Positions 41,450-51,419 of a DNA stretch of 64,000 bases are shown one piece after another. The position numbers were made by a program, and so were the translations under genes. The stretch spans positions 3,607,001 to 3,671,000 of the forward strand of contig JAWNZC010000100.1 of NCBI GenBank assembly GCA_035771165.1, in the 5' to 3' direction. Under the pieces are notes generated by a model. The model saw nothing but the letters and a program-made list of their open reading frames with translations, was not told the origin of the DNA and did not search any database. The stretch comes from Paragorgia papillata. Taxonomy: Eukaryota; Cnidaria; Anthozoa; Scleralcyonacea; Coralliidae. Positions within the stretch are counted from its first letter, which is position 1. The number at the start of each line of letters is the position of its first letter.

Positions 41450-41685
41450 GACGCATGGGTACAACTAGCCTATTTCACAGCCGACGCATGGGTATAACGC
41501 GCCCATTTCGCATTTCAACGCATGGGTACGACGAGCCCAGTTCGGTTCCGACGCATGGGTAATAACGAGCCCATTCGCTTTCGACGCATGGGGATAACTA
41601 GCCCATTTCGCTTCCGACGCATTGATATATATGACGAGCCCATGTCGCATTCAACGCATGGGTATAACTGGCGCATTTCGCTGGA
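41450..41685. repeat. Minisatellite A, ~33-bp units
   Basis: About seven imperfect units beginning CGCATGGGTA and containing GAGCCCATTTCGC, in direct orientation, within the 3' part of the DIRS-like element. Confidence 0.85.
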
Positions 41686-41739
41686 AGTAACGATCAGGCA
41701 TCCACTAAGTTATGACGTGACACTCATGATTGCACGAGT

Positions 41740-42165
41740 TGAGTACGCAACGCTAATGGTTGAGCGCATCGGCATGCAATGCTCATGGTTGAACTCGCTA
41801 ATCGCGCAACGCTCATAGCCGAATTAGTTTTTCACGCAACACTCATGACCGAACGAATTTATGAAGCAATGCTCATGGGTGAACAAACCGGTACGCAAGC
41901 CTCGTGGTTGAACTCTCTAATCGCGCAACGCTCATGGTTGAACTCGCTAATAGCTCAACGCTCATGGTTGAGCTATTTGATGGCGTACAGCTCATGGTCG
42001 CACGAGTTTATGACACAACGCTCATGGGTGAACAAACCGGTACGCAACGCTCATGGTTGAACTTTATAATCGCGCAACGCTCATGGTTGAAACTCGCTAA
42101 TAGCGCAACGCTCATGGTTGAACTATTGGTGGCGTACAGCTCATGATTGCACGAGTTTATGAACA
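41740..42165. repeat. Minisatellite B, ~30-bp units with higher-order pattern
   Basis: About fourteen imperfect units of the form CGCAACGCTCATGGTTGAAC plus ~10 variable bases. Unit variants (ending AACAAACCGGTA, GAGTTTATGA or GCTAATAG) recur in similar order, indicating duplication of multi-unit blocks. ORFs across it are artefacts of the 30-bp period. Confidence 0.88.
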
Positions 42166-42440
42166 AACCCATTAGCCATCCCTCAGACGATTGGTTGGGT
42201 AACGTCATTACAGTCGGACCACGAATACCATTGATGCTTGGAAGCTGGGAATATCACAACAGTGATCTCCCAGTTTGGTGAGCGGATTAGGATCAACAGG
42301 ACGAGTCAACCTGATCCTTCTCCAAGCACCAAGGCACAACAAGCAGGAACCAGTCGGGGGACCTGTTACCCAACCTTCCAAACGCGTAAGTATAAAGAAG
42401 ATCCTTCTGGCAACCGACCGACAGATATAGTCGAGGTATG

Positions 42441-42516
42441 ATTTAATGTATTTAACTGTTATGGAATGTATAGTAAGTAAATACTCCAATTTGTACAGGG
42501 GTTTTACGGCTAAGTT
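42441..42516 (+). repeat. BEL 3' LTR, right part
   Basis: TTTAACTGTTATG, GTATAGTAAGTAAATACTCC and TTTTACGGCTAAGTT match the last 80 bp of the 5' LTR. Confidence 0.9.
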
Positions 42517-42659
42517 AAAGGCGATTGAGAACGAATTAAAGTCAAGTATAAAGCAAAGTTTCGTACAACCTGTGCACGCAGCACACTACTTTTATTTCAC
42601 TCTTTAAACAGCATAGCCCGATTCAGCCACGGATAGTTTAAACAAGGCCATGTAACAAA

Positions 42660-44640
42660 TAGGTTACGTACAATACAATACAATTTTATTTAGATCCTCC
42701 CCTCAGGGCTTTTCAGGTCTAATTACATTTATGTCTATTTACATCTTAAATATATTTACAATGTGAGAATATAACAGGAATACTATGAATTACAAATTTA
42801 AAAATGCAATTAAGTCTACAAAAACTAATTTAACTCAACCTTAATTCAAAAGCCCATGGCCACAAATTTCGGTCACAAGAGCCCGCAGTACGTTAGCGGT
42901 TTCGCCCATGACAAAATCAAAATGGCAATTAAATAATTGCAAATACAATTGTGCCTTTTGTAAATTTCTTTAATTACCCAAATCATTTAAGTTTCTCCGA
43001 TATCATCTGTTCCTAACCGAAGATAAATAACCTCCGAGATCAATCTTATTACCTTTCCCTTTTTATTATTGCTTTGAGTAATAATCCAGACCAGTTCGTC
43101 CACAAATCGCAGGGTAATTCCGTTAAACAGGCTTAAACTGCTTCAATTCATTCAACGATTGTTCGTGACTCACTCATTTTATCAAAATTCCCCAAATAGA
43201 TCCTTACAGTTGGCTTGAAGTTCTTGTAGTTCACTGAAATTCAGTTATGGTCCCCTGGGTTAAGAGTATGTGTGATATTATCAAATTTTATCTTACATGA
43301 AACTATCCTAGCCGCAACAGTTTGCAATAGTTGTAGTTTCTTTATATTCTGTTTGAATGTCCTTGCCCACACAGTCAAAGAATAGTATAATTTGCTAAAT
43401 ACGAAAGAGTTAATTATAGTTATTAAAGTTTCCTTTTCAAACAAATGTTTAACTCTATTGATTTAGCACAACGACCCCATAGGTTTAGATATTAGGTTAA
43501 TAACATGTTCATTAAAAAAAAGACAAGAGTCCAATGACACTCTGGGATCTGTTGCACAAGATACCGGTGCTAATTCTTGTCCGAGAAAATGTAATGCTGG
43601 TACATTGACCATGGCAAGGACTTATCTAGTGCCAAATAGCAAAAAATAGTTTTGTGTGTGTTAATGAGCAGGCAATTAGAACCAAACCATGCAGCAACTG
43701 TTCTTAAATCTGCAGTTAGCTTGTATTAGCTTGGTGTTGACGTCTTTAATTGAAAAGGACACAAAAAGTTTTAAGTCATCAACTGATTTTATTTATGTAT
43801 AGATTGAAAAGCAGTGGTGGACCCAATATAGATCCCTGCGGCACACCATGAGTAACGAGCTGGGATTCCGATAGGTGCTCTCCTATTAGAACAGATTGGA
43901 AACGTCTATTAAGGTAACTTTTAAACCAAGCGGTTGCCGAGGGGTTTGCTCCAAAATGTTGCAGTTTTCCAGGAGAATAACATGGCTAATGCCATCGAAC
44001 GCCTTGCTAAGATCAAGTAGTATAACTGCTGTTGCCATCTTACTATCTACAGCTTGGTGGACGTTTTCCGTTAGCAAAAGTTTCAGGGCCTCAGTGGAAT
44101 GATGTTTACGGTTACCACTCTGATGGGTGGTAAGCTTACCAGTCTCAGTCAAGCGCGTAAAAAACTGTTCCAGCGCTACACCTTTACTCACCATTGACAC
44201 CACATGTATACCTTAGGTTGAGGTGGGATCTCCCCTCTTTTCCACGAACTCAAAAGAACCTAGCTCTTGATGAAAACTTGCATTAACCAATCCCGTTACA
44301 GTTGGCAATATATGTGGGTAGCAATCTTTTAGGCCATTTATACATATTTTATCTTGTCCAAGTGCTTTATAAGATGGCATATTCCTAATCACTTGCTTGA
44401 TCTTGGTACAGGGTACCGGCGGGAAGGACAACAGAGATATTAGGGCACTATCAGGATGTGTAGATGTAGGTTCAACATTATAGAACGAATACCTAGTAAG
44501 TTGGAAGGCGTCAGCCAATTTCTGTGCTGCTTTAGTTGTTGTTTCCCCTACTGATATAAAGTGGTTGTTCAGCTTGTGGATCCATGCATGTTTCGTTACT
44601 TTAGCGACTGCAAATGAAATTTTAAATTTCGATTCCAAGT
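42660..44640 (-). mobile_element. CR1/L2-like LINE, 5'-truncated
   Basis: The minus-strand order is ORF2 linker and RT (44640 down to 43240), then a 3' UTR ending near 42660 in AGGGGAGGATCTAAATAAAA and ATTGTATTGTATTGT. The simple tail of ATTGT units is the usual end of this LINE group. Nothing upstream of 44640 matches an endonuclease, so the copy is 5'-truncated. Confidence 0.8.
43241..44638 (-). pseudogene. LINE ORF2 remnant (linker and reverse transcriptase)
   Basis: Three minus-strand frames. The first (44213-44638) has HKLNNHFISVGETTTKAAQK, then KIKQVIRNMPSYKALGQDKI, the RT entry motif. The second (43886-44203) has TTHQSGNRKHHSTEALKLLL and ATAVILLDLSKAFDGISH, RT motif A with the first Asp. 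The third (43241-43444) is the C-terminal SFVFSKLYYSLTVWARTF and KKLQLLQTVAARIV. Parts between 43445 and 43885 containing the YADD-type box are degenerate. RT acts with the endonuclease in target-primed reverse transcription. Confidence 0.82.
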
Positions 44641-44879
44641 TGGTTCGTTGAAAGTTGACACGATCGTATCCAAAGCCAATAGTTCCATATATTCGTAGAG
44701 AGACTAAATACTATGAAATAAATACGGAGCTTCGAATTTGCACCACCGGCCATTTTGCACGTTCCCTTCCCCCCAACTTTGCCATAAATTCCCCTTTTTT
44801 CACAAAACATGTACTTCAGTGCAAGTTTCCTTTTGAAGCTCTACCCCGCTGAACAAAGCTTTTGAAGCTCTACATCCCC
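44641..44879. other. Spacer between LINE remnants
   Basis: No supportable gene or element. Related phrases TTTTGAAGCTCTAC occur twice near 44840-44870. Confidence 0.35.
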
Positions 44880-45085
44880 CATCACAACAGATTATCACAG
44901 ACTAAGTTAAATTATTTACAACGCATGACAACATTAAACTAGATATTGTAAGTTAAATCAATTACATAAATAATTATAATCCTACATTAAAATAAATTAT
45001 AATTTCTTTAAGTAAGAGTCCTCGAGTTTTTGTTTAAGCGTACCATAAATTTTGGTGTCTCTAATAGATTGTGCGAGAGAATCCC
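44880..45085 (-). pseudogene. 3' end of another LINE
   Basis: The minus strand reads LWDSLAQSIRDTKIYGTLKQ and KLEDSYLKKL then a stop, the usual C-terminus of CR1/L2-type ORF2 proteins, followed by about 150 bp of AT-rich 3' UTR. Confidence 0.65.
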
Positions 45086-45112
45086 ATAAGTGTATATATA
45101 TATATATATTAT

Positions 45113-45199
45113 ACAAAGTATGAAGTATAGTTTTACCTTAAAGTCTTCGCTACCAGAGGCGAAGACTTTAAGGTAAAACTATACTTCATACTTTGTATT
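45113..45199. repeat. Near-perfect 40-bp-arm palindrome
   Basis: ACAAAGTATGAAGTATAGTT and TTACCTTAAAGTCTTCGC pair fully with GCGAAGACTTTAAGGTAA and AACTATACTTCATACTTTGT. The loop is about 6 nt (TACCAGAG region). It lies just outside the inverted Penelope-like pair. Confidence 0.92.
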
Positions 45200-45284
45200 T
45201 TGCTCTATCTATATATGGTATTGAGCACTCTCTAACATTTCGTGAACCAAAACTCACTTATATATCTTATATATATATATTTAC

Positions 45285-45864
45285 AAGTAGAACAATTAAT
45301 TAGGTGGCAAACCAATAAGAAGTAACAAGAACGAAGTGTCAAGTCACACAGTGCAGGAAATGACTAGAATAAAGAAAGAGGTGTAGATGCGATGTTTTCG
45401 TTAAGATAGAGTTTGAAATTAGAAATAAGTAAGCTTTCGCGAATAAGTAGTTTGGAAAGTAGAATGACAAATCGTTATGTGAAATGGCGAGATCAGTTCT
45501 TATGGATGATTGAATGGCAGAAAGAGCATGGCTTGCGCCAGTTTCTTACCAGTCAAAGGCAAAATTCCCAGGAAATAAACTAGGAAATTGACTAGGAAAT
45601 AAACAGTAAAGAAATTTGCGGAATAGCATAATTTAGTAAGTTGTGTTCGAATCTGAAGCGCATGCGATCCGGTAAAAGAGTGAGAAAAATAAACAATATT
45701 ATTCTGCGAAATATTAGGATACCAAGTGGCGGGAAAAATAAACGGTCTAGAAAAGCACGGAAGCAGCGACCGAAAAAAACTTCAGGATAGCCGTTGCATG
45801 GTAAAAATGTATTGAGGTGGTTCCCTACTGTTTCTTCAAAACTAAGACAAAATGCAAGTTTCAA
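45285..45864 (-). pseudogene. Penelope-like element, inverted copy
   Basis: The minus strand reads HLNTFLPCNGYPEVFFGRCF and RAFLDRLFFPPLGI (RT thumb), then FRFEHNLLNYAIPQISLLFI. Further down, GKKLAQAMLFLPFNHP and the C-terminal region RKHRIYTSF are recognisable. The stretch is the reverse complement of parts of 46000-46920. Many frame changes. The GIY-YIG segment is mostly lost in this copy. Confidence 0.75.
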
Positions 45865-46156
45865 CCTCAGAAAGTGCTCATGAGTATATTGGAAAAGAGT
45901 GAAACTAACGTTATACAGAGAATAATGTTCAGGGCATTAAAAACTTTTAACAGATAATGTGTTCCAGCCGTTGCTATGACAACCTATATAATTTAAACGT
46001 GGTCTAATTTACACTCTTCTTAACCGCTACTTTAGAATTTGTTCATCTTATCACCTTTTTCATATCGAAGTTCTTAAACTTAAGAAATTGTTATTAAACA
46101 ACGGTTATCTTGACGCTTTTCTCGATCACTGCATTCTCGCTTTTCTACAATCCTAA

Positions 46157-46436
46157 AATAATTCATTGGGACACAAAAGCATCAAATAGCTTCGTTCTTG
46201 CTTCTTTTTCTTCAATTTCTTTTTTTTTCTTATCCCCCCCCCCTTTTTTTTTCGATAAATAACGTTCTTTTCCCCCTCCCCCATCCCCCACAAATCAATG
46301 TTGATTTCCCGGGAACACGTCTGAGTTTTAGCAAACCAAATTTGGGTCACAACACTGATCGTAGGGTGATGAGGAGGGCACATTTTAAAGATATCGCGTA
46401 CCTGACTTATGCTGCCTCCCAATGAAATTATTCTAT
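46157..46436. mobile_element. Small inverted-repeat insertion in the forward Penelope-like copy
   Basis: Interrupts the coding similarity; AATAATTCATTGGGA at the left and TCCCAATGAAATTATT at the right form short inverted ends. The interior has pyrimidine-rich runs (46200-46290). It is not present in the inverted copy. Confidence 0.6.
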
Positions 46437-46967
46437 GATTGTAGATCATTTATTTTGTCCCGCCACTCCGGATCCTAATTCTTCGAAGAATAATACTGCT
46501 TATTTTTCTTTCTCTCTTACCGGATCTTATGCGTTTCAGATTTGAACAAAGATTATTAAACTATGCTCTTCTGCTTTTCCGCAAATTTCTTTACGCTTTA
46601 TTCTCCAGTCAGGACGCGGGTTGTTCGGTGTATTATCATTCCATGACCTAATTGCCAATATTCTGAGATCGCGTGTGGTTTATAAATGCACGTTTCAATG
46701 CTGCAGAGCATGGTATTTGTGCGAAACTCGGCGCTATCTACATATATTCTACTTCTAATTTCGAACTCCTTAACCTGGAAATCTTACTTATTTCTAATAG
46801 AAAACATCGCATCTACACCTCTTTTTATTATAGTTATACCCTGCACTATGTGACTTGACACTTCGTTCTTGTCACTTCTTATTGGTTTGCCACCTAATTA
46901 ATTTTTATCTTTGTAATATATCGATCTATATATAATTATTCTCTCAACTATTCGATTACCTTATATT

Positions 46968-46996
46968 CTGAAGATGTTTCCTGCTAGCAACGAAAC
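46968..46996 (+). ncRNA. Possible hammerhead-core remnant in Penelope-like 3' region
   Basis: CTGAAGA (core CUGANGA) at 46968-46974 is followed by a weak stem (GTTTC and GCAAC with one mismatch) and then CGAAACG (46991-46997). Penelope-like elements are known to carry hammerheads in their terminal repeats, but stems I and III were not found here, so only a degenerate core is suggested. Confidence 0.3.
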
Positions 46997-47278
46997 GTTA
47001 CTAAATTTCCTTTAAACTGTTCTATTCATGCCTTGAATTTATTATGGGTTTCCATATTAAGATACTGAGCTGGGCTCTTATCTTTATTTTGAGATTGCGC
47101 TTTCCGCCCAGAAAATCAATAGTTTTCAGGCTTTGTGTTCTGGCTTTGGGCAAGTGTTAAAGACCCATACCTCTAATAACTCTTGAAAAACTCAAAAGAA
47201 TTTAATGTTTAATCAGTGCATGTAAATGTCATACAAACCACTAGTGTTTGTATCATTCCATATATAATACGAATAGAC

Positions 47279-47318
47279 CTATTAGTATTCTGTATAATTC
47301 GATACAGAATACTAATAG
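47279..47318. repeat. Perfect 17-bp-arm hairpin
   Basis: CTATTAGTATTCTGTAT pairs with ATACAGAATACTAATAG around a 6-nt loop, just upstream of the LINE that follows. Confidence 0.9.
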
Positions 47319-47352
47319 AGTTAGAAACCTCTAGCAGCTGTATTACACGTAC

Positions 47353-47850
47353 ATGTCAGGGCTATCTCAACTCTCAAACATTGACCCTTTTCTAACTAAA
47401 TCCGAAAAAAATATTACTTATAATAATTCAGGCTTCGAGTATTTTAAAAATTCGGCTCGAGCTTGTATATCCGATATTCACCAAACACTAATAAATACCA
47501 TTGAAGACAGCCCTACTCCACCAAGTATCATCATTCATGCAGGATCAAACAACCTGAAAACTACTGATCACGAAAACAAAATAGTTCAAGAGACAGAATC
47601 CCTCATAAAAGATGTGAAAAGAAGATGTCCCAGTACAACCATAGCACTTTCATCAGTCATCACAAAAGACCATCCTGTCGTGAAACAAAGAGTAGATAAG
47701 TATAATAAACTGTGTGATGATTTATGCCATAAGTATAACATTGCATTTATAAATAATAACAATATAACTTCTGTCAACCTTAATGGCTCAAAAGTTCATC
47801 TTAACTTTACCGGGATAAGATATTGGGACGGAATCTTTGTCAGTATCTGA
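47353..47850 (+). CDS. LINE ORF1 with SGNH (GDSL) hydrolase-like domain
   Basis: A 165-codon frame. PSIIIHAGSNNLKTTD matches the block with the conserved Asn in SGNH hydrolases (usually HxGxND). CPSTTIALSSVITK and KYNKLCDDLCHKYNIAFINN follow. The C-terminal SKVHLNFTGIRYWDG is the block carrying the catalytic His. The N-terminal GDS serine block is missing, so the domain is 5'-truncated or degenerate. SGNH domains occur in ORF1 proteins of several CR1/L2-group LINEs, where esterase activity and lipid or RNA interactions have been proposed. Confidence 0.65.
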   Translation: MSGLSQLSNIDPFLTKSEKNITYNNSGFEYFKNSARACISDIHQTLINTIEDSPTPPSIIIHAGSNNLKTTDHENKIVQETESLIKDVKRRCPSTTIALSSVITKDHPVVKQRVDKYNKLCDDLCHKYNIAFINNNNITSVNLNGSKVHLNFTGIRYWDGIFVSI

Positions 47851-48149
47851 GATATATATCTCATATGAAAGCGAATGACACTGTCGCTTATTCAAACCCG
47901 TCTATGGGGTTTCCCCCAATGCCAACGGTCATTATACCATAGCTAATCAGGTAATAAGATCTGGGGGAAATATGATAAACGAGAATTGCAGTAACACCAC
48001 AACAATCACAGAATTGCCTAGTAATAAAAATAATGATCCTAATTCTATCAGTAATGAAAAATCCTCAATTTATGATAATATACCAAAAAAAAGGTCTCAC
48101 TGTGATGCACTTAAACATCCAAGCAATAACAAACAAACTAGATCAAATC

Positions 48150-48780
48150 AAAATTACGATTACAGACATCAACTGATGAGACCCGCCATAAGAATAAGAT
48201 TATTTTTGGAATTACTGAAACTCACCTAAATAACACATGGTCAGATGATGAAATAAAACTAGATAATTTTACTTGTGTTAGGAAAGATAGGTCCTACTCT
48301 GGTGGAGGTGGAATTCTGGCTTACGTTCCAAACTCAATTAACTTTAACCGTATAGGGCAGATCTTGAAAACTTCGATAATACCTTAATAAAAACTATCTG
48401 CATTGAAATCTCATTCGATATATCATCGCCCATCCTAAATTGTTTTCTTTATCGTCCTCCATCCAACTCTGTGCGATGGAGGGAAGAGCTTAAGAATATG
48501 ATAATAAACTTGGAAAACGAAGTAAAAGAAGTAGTTATACTTGGAGACTTCAATGTAAAATAATGTACTAAATTTAACTCAGTATAGACCCCTAAAACAT
48601 ATTACGACGTCTTACCAATATGAGCAACTAAAAGACAAAGTTACCAGGTCAGCATCAAATACTATTATTGATCATATATACAAAACACATCCTCAATTTG
48701 TTTTGAAATCAGGTGTAATAGAGGTTGGTGTAAGTGACCATTAGCCGATTTTTATACTCGCAAAATTAACCCCCAAAAAA
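48150..48780 (+). pseudogene. LINE APE-type endonuclease
   Basis: A frame without its own ATG reads IIFGITETHLNNTWSDDEIK with the catalytic Glu of the TETHL motif, then RKDRSYSGGGGILAYVPNSI. After a frame break it continues NCFLYRPPSNSVRWREELK and VVILGDFNVK, the LGDFN block with Asp and Asn. A stop follows, then SVTRSASNTIIDHIY-type residues and a degenerate SDH region near 48735. The enzyme nicks target DNA to prime reverse transcription. Confidence 0.82.
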
Positions 48781-48914
48781 TAAAGGCAAAATAGCACGAA
48801 ACAATAGTATATCGAAATGAAAAGAACTTAAATAGTAATCAATTAATTGTAGAACTAAATAATTTACCATGGCATCTTCTTGATACTATAAATGACCCCA
48901 GTGTATATCTTGAT

Positions 48915-51182
48915 ATGTGGAGTGGGATGTACTTAACCACTTTAAATAAGCATGCTCCGTTAATAAAAAGAAGTGTTAAATCAAAACGCCTCCCAGGATG
49001 GCTAATAAGAAATAATATAAAACTAAGTGAGACATATTTAAAACAAGCTAAGCAAACAAATCTTCAGGATGATTGGGTTTTATATAGAAGCTACAGAAAC
49101 AAAGTTGTGAAAAAAATTCGTGAATCAAAAGAGACTTATTACACTAAACTACTAAACGAAAATATCACAAAACCCAAGTTGCTTTGGAAAATCTTTAGGG
49201 TAACTGCATCAATACATAAAGACGCGACAACAGAATTTCTAATAATTGATGATGTAAAATATACTGATCACCATGCAATTAGCAACATTTTTAACAACTA
49301 CTTCATCGATGTTATCAAAGAAACAAGGGACAAAATACCCTCCAACCTCCAGATCGACTATACGAAACTGCAAATATATATTGAATAAAAAATACATAAC
49401 AATATCAGTTTCAGCATACCTTGTATAACTGAAGAAAATACACGTGAACTTTTAATTAATTTCAGTGTCAATAAGGCCACTGGCCTTGACAGTATTGATG
49501 CATTTTCCCTAAGAATGGCAACTCAGGCAATATATAAATCAATAACTAAGCTAAGCAACATCAGCAATACTAACAGTGAATTCTCAAAGCAACGGAAAGA
49601 AGCCAGGGTGATGCTTAAACCAAAAGTGGAAGTGACATCTGAAAGATCTAATCATAGACCTCTCTCCATGCTTTCTATTGTTTCTAAAATATTGGAAAGA
49701 CATGTCTATAATAACTCGTTCAATTTCGTGCAATGCCATGGACTATTAACTAAATATCAACATGGCTTCAGAATGAATCACTCATGTGAAACGTTATTAA
49801 CATCTTTGCATGACATGATTTCATCGTCAATTGATAATAGTGAAATAAATGGATTAACGCTTCTTGACTTTTCAAAAGCGTTCGACATAATTGATCACAA
49901 CATTCTGTTAAAAATACTTGAATTATATCATTTTAACACGGATACAGTAAAGTGGTTTAAATCATAGCTATCAAACCATTCTCAAAGAGTCAAATTTAAA
50001 ACCTCTCTTTCAGATTCACTGCATATATATTATGGTGTTCCTCAAGGATCTATCCTAGGACCGCTTTTATTCATCATTTATACTAATGACCTACAACAAA
50101 ATACAACAACTCCTTTTATATTTGCGGACGACTCTACATTGCTTGCTTCAAGTCAAACAACAATAGATCTAAACCTCAAATTGTACATTGACATCAGACA
50201 AGCGCTAAACTGGGTCAACACTAATCTAATGTGCCGAAATACTAAGAAAACTAAAAGTATGAAAATATTTTACAGACGAAAATTCAATGCCTTAGATAAC
50301 TTGGAAGTCAAAGTAGATAATGTAACGATTGAAGAGGTAAAAACAGTAAAACTTCTAGGTGTTCATTTTGATGACTAACGTGCCTAAATACTAAGAAAAC
50401 TAAAAGTATGAAAATATTTTCCAGCCGAAAATTCAATGCCTTAGATAACTTGGAAGTCAAAGTAGATAATGTAACGATTGAAGAGCTAAAAACAGTAAAA
50501 CTTATAGGTGTCCATTTTGATGATCTACTCTTATGGGATGAGCAAATTAAAGCCGTATACCAAACTGTTAATAAACGGTTATTTTTATTAAAAAAGAATA
50601 AGACAAAACCTACCGTTTCCCTCTGGCATAATGTTTTATAATTCTCTAATCCATCCTCATCTACTTTACTGTTGCACTATTTGGGGCAATGCAACCAACG
50701 AAAGACTTAACGATCTCTTAAAACTACAAAAAAGATCAGCACGTATTATACTTAAAGCGACCACTGAGAGTCCGTCAGTTGATTTATTCCAGAAACTTGA
50801 TTGGATTCCAATTCACAATTTAATTAAGATGAGAAAACTTCTTCTGGTATTTAGTGCTTTAAAGAATAAGGCTCCGACATATCTTTACAATTTATTTCAG
50901 TTTGTTAATGATGGACACAGTATAAATACAAGATCGTCATTAACCGACTTAAAACTTCCAAAAGTGCGCGGTGAGATCGGAAAAACAAAGATTTCGTATA
51001 GTGCGGCTATGTTGTTCAATCCTCTGCCCAACTTCCTTAAAAATATTGAAAATACTTCTATTCCTAACTTTAAAAAAACATTTAAAAATTTCTATTTGGA
51101 ACAAAATTATAATGTAGCCTATTTAGAGGATTTTGCATGTATAAACTGCAGATACAAATTAACATGCACTTGTACTCAATAA
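48915..51182 (+). pseudogene. LINE reverse transcriptase and C-terminal region
   Basis: The linker NKHAPLIKRSVKSKRLPGWL and ETYYTKLLNENITKPKLLWK precedes RT. RT motifs: NHRPLSMLSIVSKILERHVY; LTKYQHGFRMNHSCETLLTS; LTLLDFSKAFDIIDHNILL (first Asp); YYGVPQGSILGPLLFIIYTN; FIFADDSTLLASS (active site). After VKLLGVHFDD about 150 bp are duplicated (50212-50380 and 50381-50530). The C-terminal region then reads WDEQIKAVYQTVNKRLFLLK and LLYCCTIWGNATNERLNDLL, ending CRYKLTCTCTQ at 51182. Stops or frame breaks at 49386, 49966 and 50378 inactivate it. Confidence 0.88.
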
Positions 51183-51419
51183 TTATACAAGAGCGTGTTA
51201 ATTTTATCATTAATCAATTCCACAATTATTGAATTAATGAAGGCCATCTGGCAGAATACTCATGTAAAGATGTTTTTATACCTTCTTTAAATAAAGTTCA
51301 TTCAATTCAATCCGATTCAACACGGCCGCTCGTACTGTAAATAGTACATATTATATTTACAAATAAATGTGTTCAACATATTGCCAAGAGTTATTCCGTT
51401 CAAACACTTAAAAATAAGA

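Larger units (their letters stand above)
36995..42440 (+). mobile_element. DIRS-like tyrosine-recombinase retroelement
   Basis: A 5446-bp insertion into the BEL 3' LTR, flanked on both sides by ATTTAA (36989-36994 and 42441-42446). It codes for a gag-like protein with a Cys/His finger, RT, RNase H and a tyrosine recombinase in the order typical of DIRS/Ngaro elements. It has no DDE integrase or protease. Split direct repeats or inverted termini could not be proven, so the subgroup stays open. Two minisatellites fill the 3' non-coding part. Confidence 0.9.
30596..42516 (+). mobile_element. BEL/Pao LTR retrotransposon carrying nested insertions
   Basis: Two LTRs match each other: 5' at 30596-31411 and 3' at about 36739-36994 continued at 42441-42516. 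Both share GTTGTGGC, AGTGCCTCAACAAGGATATT, GTTAAGGTGCACAACT, GGCAGTTTGAGTTAAAAGTC and TTTTACGGCTAAGTT. The interior codes in order for BEL-type gag, aspartic protease, RT, RNase H and integrase, all damaged. The 5' LTR contains two MITEs; the 3' LTR is split by a DIRS-like element. Without insertions each LTR is roughly 300-330 bp. Confidence 0.92.
46000..47060 (+). pseudogene. Penelope-like element, forward copy with GIY-YIG remnant
   Basis: Reading starts LNRYFRICSSYHLFHIEVLK and KKLLLNNGYLDAFLDHCI (RT thumb). After a 280-bp insertion it resumes SLTGSYAFQI, then IKLCSSAFPQISLRFILQSG and ILRSRVVYKCTFQCCRAWYL, followed by CETRRYLH. The last two are the GIY-YIG endonuclease core with the Cys pair typical of the Poseidon/Neptune-like branch. 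It ends RKHRIYTSFYYSYTLHYV near 46855, then 3' UTR. Several stops. It faces the inverted copy head to head, an arrangement often reported for Penelope-like insertions. Confidence 0.82.
47340..51325 (+). mobile_element. CR1/L2-like LINE, near full length
   Basis: Contains an SGNH-like ORF1, an APE endonuclease and an RT in order, and ends with TTTAAATAAAG and a short tail of TTCAA-type units near 51300-51320. It is the most complete LINE in the window, although its ORF2 is broken several times. Confidence 0.88.

Noticed and set aside
41740..42165. Regular ~30-bp repeats considered as a CRISPR array
   Set aside because: The genome is eukaryotic, units are contiguous without unique spacers, and variants recur; it is a minisatellite within a retroelement.
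30596..42516. Clean target-site duplication for the BEL element
   Set aside because: Flanks next to the two LTRs do not match, so no duplication is claimed.
48160..48210. Second hammerhead at the CTGATGAG motif
   Set aside because: No GAAA box or stems at the right spacing; it lies in the LINE ORF1-ORF2 spacer.
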